Shown here one piece after another: positions 57,115 to 64,000 of a stretch of 64,000 bases of DNA (positions are counted from its first letter, which is position 1; each line of letters starts with the position of its first letter). Position numbers and translations under genes: made by a program. Under the pieces are notes generated by a model, which was given only the letters and a program-made list of their open reading frames with translations, had not been told where the DNA came from and made no database searches. The DNA is from CAWABB01 sp963701735 (lineage in GTDB: Bacteria; Bacteroidota; Ignavibacteria; UBA10030; UBA6906). The DNA lies in NCBI GenBank assembly GCA_963701735.1, contig CAVPBI010000013.1:62001-126000 (forward strand). The letters are read 5' to 3'.

Positions 57115-59373
57115 TTACTCAAGCACTTCGATGAGCCTCTCTGCCTGCGCCACACGGTTCCGCTTTGTGTCTGTCACCCGGACGATCAGCTTGTACGATC
57201 CCTCATCCACCGCGCGAAGATTGAGCATCTTGAACCGCGCTTCGAATGCAGATGTCCCGCTGAGCGTCTCCTCCAGGAGCAGCTCCTCATCCTCCCCCGG
57301 ATCCGCATCGGAAGGGGCGACCAGGTATCGTACCGCGTAGAGGGTCTTCCCCCACACGTCCTGCGTCAGGTTGTACAGATGAATATAGGTCATCAGCGGA
57401 TTTCCGCGCGGGACCCGGTGGAAGGGGCTCTGTATCACCTTCACGCCTTCGATCTCGATCGCCGGCTCGCGGGAGGAAGGCAACAGCAGCTGAAGGTCGC
57501 TCAGCATAAGGCCCTCTCCGGCGAAGTCCCTGACCCCGAGTGAGTGCCGCCAACCTCCGATCATCGTGCTCCCGATGACACGAACGTGCACGGCGACGAC
57601 AAGTGATTCCGGACTGACCACCGACCGGAACAACCCGGAATATGCCCCGCGGAAATCCGAGTTGACGGCAAGCCGCAGCGTGTCGATCCGCGCCGACTGA
57701 CGTACACCCTGCGGAGTGCTGACGTCCACGCCGACTTCGATCAATGCTTCGGATGTGCCTCCCGGCAGTTTCTCGGCAATCTGGTCGAGCGGGATGCCGT
57801 AGGTGATGTCCAGCAACGTCTTTCCGCCGTCGCTCCGGAACGCGTCGACGGATCCCGGGATGACCAGCGGGATGGTCTCTTCCCGCCACGTATGCCTGTC
57901 CGTGGCAAGAGCCTCCTCCACGTTGTCCCTGGATTGATCGATGACCGCCCCTTCACGCCCGAGCCTCGCCAGGGGATCGGCTATCAACAGGTCCCGGTAT
58001 CGTCTGTCGTACACCGCGAGCTCCTCGATCAGTTCCGGGGCATCAGGAATGCTGATCAGCCTCCAGTTGTTTGCCACCGAATTGCGCATGGAGAACGAGA
58101 AGATGCGCTGCGGATCCTCCCCCCGCTGAAAGTAGATCCAGACCTCGGTGTCGTTGAGCGCGCGCCTGATGACATCGGCCTTCCCATGCCGGATCCAGAT
58201 CAGCCCCTTGTCGTTGTACTCCTTGTTCAAGGCGAAGGAGCGTGGAAAATGGAACGTGCGGAAACGTTCGGGATCATTGAACGCGTTGCGAAACCCGTAG
58301 TATTCGAACTCGGACTCGGCAAGAAGCAGCCGGCGGTAATGCTCGAGCAGCCGTGGATTCGAGGGGGCGGAGGGCGTCGGATTGCGGCGGGCCCAGAAGG
58401 TGCGGAAGAACGCCTGCTTCCTCCTGTCGGAGGAGAGCGAAGCATATGCATCGAGCTCGGCGTCCGTGACGATGTATTTGAGATCCTCGAACAGCAACGC
58501 GGAGCCAAGGCCGGTGCTCACCCGGTCGACTGCCTCCCAGTATGCATGCTCGGCGGAGTCTGCACGTCCGCGCTTCACGTCGATGCGGGTCAGCGACAGA
58601 AGCGCCGCCTGGACGGGTACCTCGCCCGGGTTCAGGAGCAACTGCCGAAGAAGCTTCTCCGCATCATCCAGCTGGTTCACACGCCTGAGGAGCTCGGCGG
58701 TGAAGAAGAGCGATTCATGGGTCGGCCGCAGTTTCAACATCCGGAGCGCATCCTGCGGCGACATGTCATACAGGAGGAAGCGGTAGATCCGATACAGCCC
58801 GATCTCCGCCTCGGGCAAGCCGGGCTTCAGTGCGATCTGACGGTAGGCCAGGTCGAGTGCCCTCTCCAGCTCCCCCCTGTACCGCTCCAGAATTGCGAGC
58901 TGGAGGACAACGTCCCGGTAGAGCGAATCCCGGGCAAGGACGAATTCAAAGTGGTCCTCGGCGGTGTTCCAGCGCATCGTCCTCAGGATCATCGCCAGCT
59001 GCGTGCCTGCCTCCCGCGCGGCAATGCCTGCATAGTAGTGTGCCTCCAGGTTGCCGGCATCGACCTCGAGAGCGTCCTCGAACCACGACTGGGCGTCCGA
59101 CCCATCCTCCCGGGCAAGCTCCACGCGTCCCAGACCGATCAGCGCCTGAAGCGACCGCGAGTCGGCCTCGAGCGCCGCGCGGAACAATGTCTCCGCGCTG
59201 TCCGCCTGGTTGTGCGAGAGCGCGATCCTGGCCTGGCGAAGGATGGAATCAACGACAGCCGAACGGGACTGCGGCTGCGCGTGTACCGCTCCGGCGGCCC
59301 AGGCGAAGGCAACCCCGAGCACAACGCCCGCCCGGAGGCAAGAATGGATCTGTGAGACGTATCGTGCGCGCAC
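57115..59373 (-). CDS. TPR protein with GWxTD domain
   Basis: 752 residues, frame intact; signal peptide ending AVHAQ. TPR-like repeats fill residues 40-280 (ALSHNQADSAETLFRAALEADSRSLQALIGLGRVELA, then WFEDALEVDAGNLEAHYYAG). A GWxTD domain follows (LKYIVTDAELDAYASLSSDRRKQAFFRTFWARRNPTPSAPSNPRLLEHYRRL, then YNDKGLIWIRHGKAD). The C-terminal half is beta-rich. GWxTD proteins are common in FCB and Acidobacteria and have no proven biochemical role. It starts with GTG 59373; TTGTTT-17-TATGTT about 85 nt upstream is a weak candidate promoter. It ends 58 nt upstream of the gal promoter. Confidence 0.8.
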   Translation of the reverse strand: MRARYVSQIHSCLRAGVVLGVAFAWAAGAVHAQPQSRSAVVDSILRQARIALSHNQADSAETLFRAALEADSRSLQALIGLGRVELAREDGSDAQSWFEDALEVDAGNLEAHYYAGIAAREAGTQLAMILRTMRWNTAEDHFEFVLARDSLYRDVVLQLAILERYRGELERALDLAYRQIALKPGLPEAEIGLYRIYRFLLYDMSPQDALRMLKLRPTHESLFFTAELLRRVNQLDDAEKLLRQLLLNPGEVPVQAALLSLTRIDVKRGRADSAEHAYWEAVDRVSTGLGSALLFEDLKYIVTDAELDAYASLSSDRRKQAFFRTFWARRNPTPSAPSNPRLLEHYRRLLLAESEFEYYGFRNAFNDPERFRTFHFPRSFALNKEYNDKGLIWIRHGKADVIRRALNDTEVWIYFQRGEDPQRIFSFSMRNSVANNWRLISIPDAPELIEELAVYDRRYRDLLIADPLARLGREGAVIDQSRDNVEEALATDRHTWREETIPLVIPGSVDAFRSDGGKTLLDITYGIPLDQIAEKLPGGTSEALIEVGVDVSTPQGVRQSARIDTLRLAVNSDFRGAYSGLFRSVVSPESLVVAVHVRVIGSTMIGGWRHSLGVRDFAGEGLMLSDLQLLLPSSREPAIEIEGVKVIQSPFHRVPRGNPLMTYIHLYNLTQDVWGKTLYAVRYLVAPSDADPGEDEELLLEETLSGTSAFEARFKMLNLRAVDEGSYKLIVRVTDTKRNRVAQAERLIEVLE

Positions 59374-59475
59374 TGGCGTACTGGACGTGCCTGCAGGTTT
59401 CGGGGGGAGCGAGCCCCCGGTGGCGATGGTGGGACCTCGTCAAAACATACATAGGCGAACCGGCATAAACAAGGC

Positions 59476-59505
59476 TTGACATTTCCCCTGCTAAAGGATT
59501 ATCAA
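59476..59505 (+). promoter_or_regulatory. Sigma-70-type promoter of the TPR lipoprotein gene
   Basis: TTGACA (59476-59481), 18-nt spacer, TATCAA (59500-59505, 4 of 6). It is divergent from the GWxTD gene and about 225 nt upstream of the lipoprotein start. Confidence 0.55.
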
Positions 59506-59565
59506 TACCCGAAGTATTTCATCTGTTCTTTCCCAGAACATTACCTGTGTCCGGGAGGAAGTGCC

Positions 59566-59706
59566 ATGCGTGCATCCACCTGTCGCTCCCGCTCTGCGGC
59601 TTCCATCCATCCGCTTCCGTCGGCGATCGCACGCAGTGCGCCTCTGCCGGACAGGTTTTCTGAGGAAATCCCCGATCCCCTCCCACCGTGTTCGCCCGTC
59701 CCCTGA
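59566..59706 (+). CDS. Possible 46-codon leader ORF
   Basis: ATG 59566 is preceded by GGGAGGAAGTGCC, the best ribosome site in this gap, yet opens only a short Arg/Ser/Pro-rich peptide (MRASTCRSRSAASIHPLPS) ending 25 nt before the lipoprotein ATG, which itself lacks a ribosome site. Either a translated leader that delivers ribosomes to the next gene, or an indel hides a longer N-terminus. Not a recognised family. Confidence 0.3.
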   Translation: MRASTCRSRSAASIHPLPSAIARSAPLPDRFSEEIPDPLPPCSPVP

Positions 59707-59731
59707 GGCTCACCCGGCCTTCCGGGGCATC

Positions 59732-61392
59732 ATGCTCGTACGCACATTCCATCCGATTCGCGTCGCTGCCCTCATTCTTCTCTTCCTCGTCATCGCTGCG
59801 GGCTGCAAGAGTCCGTCCGCCGATCGCGTAACGCCGCTCAGGTCGGATCTCGCCGTCATGCATCGGGAGATCACGACCGACTCTCCAGAGGCGCAGCAAT
59901 ACTTCGACCAGGGCCTCGTTCTGTACTACGGTTTCAATCACGACGCCGCGATAGCATCGTTCAAGCAGGCGGCCGCGATTGATCCCGGATGCGCGATGGC
60001 GTACTGGGGGCAGGCGATCTCCGCCGGACCGAACATCAATAACACGTTCATGGACAGCACCGCCGCCCGTCTTGCGTGGGAGAACGTCAGAAAAGCGCGG
60101 GAGCTGGCGCCCCGGACAACGCCCTTCGAGCAAGCCCTCATTGGCGCGCTCGCTGCCCGATACACCTGGCCCCGGCCGGAGGACCGGAAAGCGCTCGACA
60201 TCGCGTATGCCGATTCGATGCGGACGGTCTGGCAGCGTTTTCCCGGGGACCCGGACGCCGGAGCACTCTTCGCCGACGCCATGCTGAACCTTCGCCCGTG
60301 GGATCTCTGGCTCCCTACCGGGGAGCCGCAGCCGGGAACGCCGGAAATCGTGGCCACACTGGAGCAGTGCTCGCGTTTCGCCGTCCCACATCGGGGCCTG
60401 CCACTTCTATATCCACACGATGGAAGCCTCGCACGAGCCCGGAAAAGCTCTTGCCGCGGCCGACAGCCTGCGCGGTCGGGTGCCCGGCGCCGGACATCTT
60501 CTTCATATGCCCTCTCACATCGACGTGCGGCTGGGGCACTACGAGGACGTGATCGAGGCCAACCTCCGGGGCATTGCATCCGACAGCGCATGGCTATCGC
60601 AGCCGGGCTTCTACGCTTTCTACCGCGCGCACAACTTCCACTTCCTCGCCTACGGAGCGATGTTCGAGGGGCGAAAGCAGGTCGCCATGAAAGCCGCGCG
60701 CGACATGGTGAGCACCATCCCGATCGAGGTCGTGCGCGAGTACGCGGATTTCCTGGACGGCTTCATCGCCGTCCCGATCCACGTCATGGTACGCTTCGGG
60801 ATGTGGGAGGAGATTCTTGCCGAGCCCGCGCCGCCGGCTGACCTGATCGGCACGACAGCGTTCTGGCGATACGGCCGCACCGTGGCGTTTTCTGCGCTCG
60901 GTCGAGTCAAGGAAGCGGAGCGAGGAACTCAAGGCATTCAGGGAGACATATGCGGCAGTACCCGAGAGCAGGCTGATCGGAAACAACCCGGTGCGCAAGG
61001 TGCTTGAGGTGGGGCTCCCGATGGCGGAGGGTGAATACGAATACCGCCGTGGAAACCACGCGAAGGCATTCAGGCTGCTCGCCCTGGCGGTCCAGCGGGA
61101 CGACAGCCTCAGGTACGACGAGCCGTGGGGGTGGATGATGCCCATCCGGCACTCACTCGGAGCCCTTCTTCTGGAGCAGGGCAAGATCGCGGAAGCTGAA
61201 CGGTTGTATCGCGAAGACCTTGCGATCCATCCGAACAATGGATGGGCGTTACAAGGGCTCGCGGAATGTCTGCATAGAACAGGCCGGCACGATGAGGCCG
61301 AGGAGACCGATGAGAGGTTCCAGGCGGCCTGGGCGCGCTCGGATATCGTGCTCAAGGCGTCGTGCTTCTGCAGGACTACCCATGCCATGTGA
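59732..61392 (+). CDS. TPR-repeat lipoprotein (two frameshifts)
   Basis: The N-terminus MLVRTFHPIRVAALILLFLVIAAGC is a lipoprotein signal (lipobox IAAGC). The body is TPR-like (AQQYFDQGLVLYYGFNHDAAIASFKQAAAIDPGCAMAYWGQA). Past a frame break near 60385 the conserved block AGHLLHMPSHIDVRLGHYEDVIEAN follows, and after a second break near 60920 terminal TPRs appear (LGALLLEQGKIAEAERLYREDLAIHPNNGWALQGLAECLHRTGRHDEAEE). The HMPSH motif is typical of a widespread but uncharacterised TPR family of about 550 residues, which this matches in length. Periplasmic, membrane-anchored; function unknown. Confidence 0.75.
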
Positions 61393-61394
61393 AT

Positions 61395-61470
61395 TCACCA
61401 TGGCACGCAGGTGGCCCAGGATCTGGAGCCGTTGTCGCTCCTTGGTGCTCATAGTCAATGTCTCCGACAT
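61395..61470 (-). pseudogene. Possible N-terminal scrap of a transposase
   Basis: Minus-strand codons from ATG 61470 read MSETLTMSTKERQRLQILGH, resembling the first residues of ISNCY/IS481-type transposases, which start with a 'KERxRLxIL' helix. Only about 25 codons remain before the sequence enters the lipoprotein gene. No inverted repeats were found. Weak evidence. Confidence 0.22.
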
Positions 61471-61620
61471 CTCGGGATCCTCCGCTAGGGCTGAGGTCCC
61501 AATGATGCAATACCCTGACATTTCTAGTATGCTCTCCCACCCTACGCATCGAATGGGCGCCACCCCCTTGTATCTTTGAATTCCCTCGCCTACTTTTTCG
61601 CCTCGCCTCCTGGGCGCTCC

Positions 61621-62851
61621 ATGGATCCCGCACCCGTCCCGACCATCCAGCTCAATCTTGTTCAAACCCTCGGCATGGGGGCGTTCATGTACGCCATCGG
61701 CGTCGCCCTCCGTACAAGGGTTCAGTTCTTCAATCGCCTGAACATCCCCTCCGCCGTCCTCGGCGGCCTTCTCTTCGCGCTGGCAGTTCTTGTGTGCCAC
61801 GATCGGGTCCTCAATGTCACGCTCGACCTGACCGCCCAGCCGCTCTTTATGATCACGTTCTTCACGACGATCGGTATGGGCGCCAGCCTGCCTCTGTTGA
61901 AGAAGGGGGGGCCTCAGGTTGTGACGTTTCTTGCCATCGCAGCAGCGTTCTGTTTCCTGCAGAACTTTCTGGGGATGGGGATCGGGCAGCTGTTCGGGGC
62001 TCACCCCCTGCTGGGGGTCATGGCGGGATCAGTGACGCTGGTGGGTGGACCGGCAACGGGCCTGGCCTTCGCGCCGTTGTTCGAACAGGCGGGGCTTCAG
62101 GGTGCTGCAGCCGTCGCCATCGCATCGGCGACATTCGGGATAACGCTCGGCGGATTGGTCGCGGGTCCCGTCGGCACGTGGGTTATCGAACGGCACAAGT
62201 TGCGTGGCAGGGACAGAGCACAACGATGGCAGCCGGGCGCCGGAAGAGGAATCGAGCACGCCTGATCTCCTGGCCCCGGAGAGCGGGCGCGAAATCTCGC
62301 CGATGATCGTGAACCTGGTGGTGCTGGGGATGGTCATGGGGGTGGGATCCGTGGTGAGCCTCGGGATCGAGTCCCTCGGCATCACGCTCCCTGCCTACAT
62401 CGGTGCGATGATTGTCGCGGCGGTGATCCGCAATGTCAACGATCGCACAAACTGGTTCGGCCTCGATGAAAAGGCGATGGATTTCATCGGGGACGTGTCG
62501 CTCAACATCTTTCTGGTGGTCGCGCTGATGAGTCTCCGTCTGTGGGAGCTTGCCGCGATCGCGCTTCCCCTTCTCGCCATCCTGGTCGGACAGGTCGTCC
62601 TGACCGCCGTAGGCAGCGCGCTGCTGATCTATCGGCTGATGGGCCGGGACTACGACGCCGCGGTCATGAGCACCGGGTTTGTGGGATTCATCCTCGGAAC
62701 CACGGCAAACGCGCTCGTCAACATGCGCGCGCTCGTGCAGCACTACGGGCCGGCGCCGCGCGCCTTCCTGGTTGTCCCGCTGGTCGGCGCGCTGTTCATC
62801 GACTTCGTCAACGCCCTCATCATCACCCTCTTCCTCAACTGGCTCGGCTGA
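61621..62851 (+). CDS. gltS: Sodium/glutamate symporter GltS (one frameshift)
   Basis: Ten or more hydrophobic segments. Family motifs are LNIPSAVLGGLLFALAV, FMITFFTTIGMGASLPLLKKGGPQV and GSVTLVGGPATGLAFAP, then HGTGxA-type sequence in the first half, and FIGDVSLNIFLVVALMSLRLWELA, GFILGTTANALVNM and DFVNALIITLFLNWLG in the second. Na+-driven uptake of glutamate at the inner membrane. The frame shifts near 62218, in the hydrophilic central loop; both halves are otherwise complete, at about 410 residues. ATG 61621 was chosen because it opens the first membrane segment. The 3' end faces pntB. Confidence 0.88.
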
Positions 62852-62952
62852 GCCGGCCCCGGCACACCGCAGGCGTCAGGTCGTCCCAACCGATCCCGAC
62901 GTGGGAGCCGGCGCGCCCTACCGCCCCCCGCGGGAGCACACCCCCACGGGGG

Positions 62953-64000
62953 TCAGTGCATCCCGCCCCCACTCGAGAGGTGCTTCGAGAGCTCTCCGAC
63001 GACAGCCTTCGCATCCCCGAAGAGCATGAACGTCTTGTTCTGGAAGTACAGCTCGTTGTCGATGCCCGCAAATCCGGGATTCTTGCTCCGCTTGATCGCG
63101 AAGACCGCCCGCGCCTTGTCGGCGTCGATGATCGGCATGCCGTAGATCGGCGTGGACTTGTCGTACCGCGCCGCCGGGTTCACGACGTCGTTCGCCCCGA
63201 TGACCAGGGCGACGTCGCACTGCGGCATGTCGCTGTTGATGTCGTCCATCTCCACCAGGTCGTCGTACGGGATATCGGCCTCCGCGAGCAGCACGTTCAT
63301 GTGGCCCGGCATGCGCCCCGCGACAGGGTGGATGGCGAATTTCACGTTGATCCCGCGCTTCTTGAGCTGATCGTACAGCTCGCGGACGCGGTGCTGCGCC
63401 TGCGCGACGGCCATCCCGTAGCCAGGGATGATGACCACCAGCGACGCCTGCTCCAGAACCTGCGCCGCCCCTTCGATGGTCTCCGCTTTGTAGCGCCGCT
63501 CCTCCTGCCCCTTCGCCGAGGCCTGCACCTGGCCGAACGCGCCGAACAGCACGTTCGTGAACGAGCGGTTCATCGCCTTGCACATGATGATGGACAGTAT
63601 CAGACCGCTGGACCCGTCAAGCGCGCCCGCAACGATGAGCAGCGGGTTGTCAAGCACGAAGCCCATGGCCACCGCCGACAGGCCGGCGTAGGCATTCAGG
63701 ATGGAGATCACGGTCGGCATATCCGCACCCCCGATCGGGATGATGAGCAGAACGCCGAACGTCAGCGCCATGACGATGATCGCAGGGAAGATGAACGGGG
63801 CCCACGGCCCGACAGGATCGACGACCAGCCAGACGCCGAGCAGCACCGCCAGGGCGAGCAAACCGATGTTGGAGACATTCTGAAGCGGATACGTCACAGG
63901 GCGCTGCGGAATCCACTTGATCTCCTGGAGCTTGCCGGCCGCCATGAGACTGCCCGTGAACGTCAGGAACCCGAGCAAAATCTCCGCCACGATGGCTGCG
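62953..64000 (-). CDS. pntB: NAD(P) transhydrogenase subunit beta, C-terminal part (5' end outside window)
   Basis: The C-terminal 350 residues of PntB: membrane helices (NIGLLALAVLLGVWLVVDP, APFIFPAIIVMALTFGVLLIIPIGGADMPTVISILNAYAG) and then the NADP-binding dIII domain. Motifs are VVIIPGYGMAVAQAQHRV, FAIHPVAGRMPGHMNVLLAEA, ALVIGANDVVNPAA and YGMPIIDADKARAVFAIKRS, with YFQNKTFMLFGDAK at the end. The enzyme couples proton flow to hydride transfer from NADH to NADP+. The first codons visible (TLTFTGSLMAAGKLQE-type) are internal in the family, so the gene continues past 64000. Reads toward gltS; no convincing terminator between. Confidence 0.95.
   Translation of the reverse strand, partial: AAIVAEILLGFLTFTGSLMAAGKLQEIKWIPQRPVTYPLQNVSNIGLLALAVLLGVWLVVDPVGPWAPFIFPAIIVMALTFGVLLIIPIGGADMPTVISILNAYAGLSAVAMGFVLDNPLLIVAGALDGSSGLILSIIMCKAMNRSFTNVLFGAFGQVQASAKGQEERRYKAETIEGAAQVLEQASLVVIIPGYGMAVAQAQHRVRELYDQLKKRGINVKFAIHPVAGRMPGHMNVLLAEADIPYDDLVEMDDINSDMPQCDVALVIGANDVVNPAARYDKSTPIYGMPIIDADKARAVFAIKRSKNPGFAGIDNELYFQNKTFMLFGDAKAVVGELSKHLSSGGGMH

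Noticed and set aside
62880..62955. Terminator between gltS and pntB
   Set aside because: Only a 6-bp CCCCCG/CGGGGG pairing with a long loop and no T-tract in either direction.
1..64000. CRISPR arrays, tRNA or rRNA genes, phage or plasmid functions
   Set aside because: No regularly spaced repeats, cloverleaf-like sequences, rRNA signatures, integrases, capsid or replication genes were seen on either strand.

Overview
The window (about 60% G+C or higher by eye) comes from a Gram-negative bacterium of the FCB group, most likely a high-GC Bacteroidota lineage outside class Bacteroidia (Ignavibacteria/Chlorobi-like). The basis is a set of proteins with type IX secretion (T9SS) C-terminal sorting domains of the 'QNYPNPFNPxT' type, a PorV/PorQ-like barrel, TonB-dependent uptake and GWxTD-domain proteins. 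The lineage is inferred; no rRNA or other marker gene is present. Nearly all genes are on the minus strand, so they are transcribed from high to low coordinates.

Region A (1-28737) looks like a beta-glucan sensing and degradation locus. Going downstream on the minus strand it starts with an operon: a membrane-anchored sugar-binding protein (28737), a histidine kinase, a sigma-54-dependent response regulator, an SGNH hydrolase with TPRs, and a GH16 beta-glucanase whose domain order matches the naturally circularly permuted Fibrobacter lichenase. The gap after it carries an inverted repeat and a perfect-spacing -24/-12 promoter in front of a second operon (SSS sugar/Na+ symporter, PpiC/SurA-like lipoprotein, large T9SS surface protein with a CBM9-like domain), which ends in a strong terminator. 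Next come a TonB receptor, a very large secreted protein and a PorV-like barrel, then two GH3 beta-glucosidases, a truncated GH92 relic and a clan-A glycosidase with an inserted carbohydrate-binding domain. The likely logic is: periplasmic sugar binding, then kinase, then sigma-54 activator, then induction of transporter and surface proteins.

Region B (28742-39914) is more ordinary: an outer-membrane barrel with an N-acyl-D-amino-acid deacylase, a secreted PhoD-like phosphatase, a metallo-beta-lactamase-fold protein, a cytochrome c, an MscS channel, a hexapeptide acyltransferase and a small T9SS protein with a clear sigma-70-type promoter.

Region C (40023-57056) reads as one long operon under a consensus promoter (TTGACA-17-TATATT) with LacI-type operator sequence: galT, galM, galK, lacI-family regulator, a degenerate M24 peptidase, a GH63-like enzyme, a glycosidase-FGE fusion without catalytic cysteines, a GH172 (DUF2961) enzyme, a second GH63-like enzyme, a MtaA/CmuA-type URO-D protein and the relic of another. 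It appears to release and catabolise a galactose-containing glycan.

Region D (57115-64000): a TPR/GWxTD protein, a divergent TPR lipoprotein, a GltS glutamate symporter, and the 3' part of pntB at the edge.

One caution covers everything: at least ten genes contain single-base frame breaks where the conserved protein continues in another frame. Their density, and their presence in otherwise well-conserved genes, points to indel errors in the sequence rather than real pseudogenes. I annotate these as single genes across the breaks.
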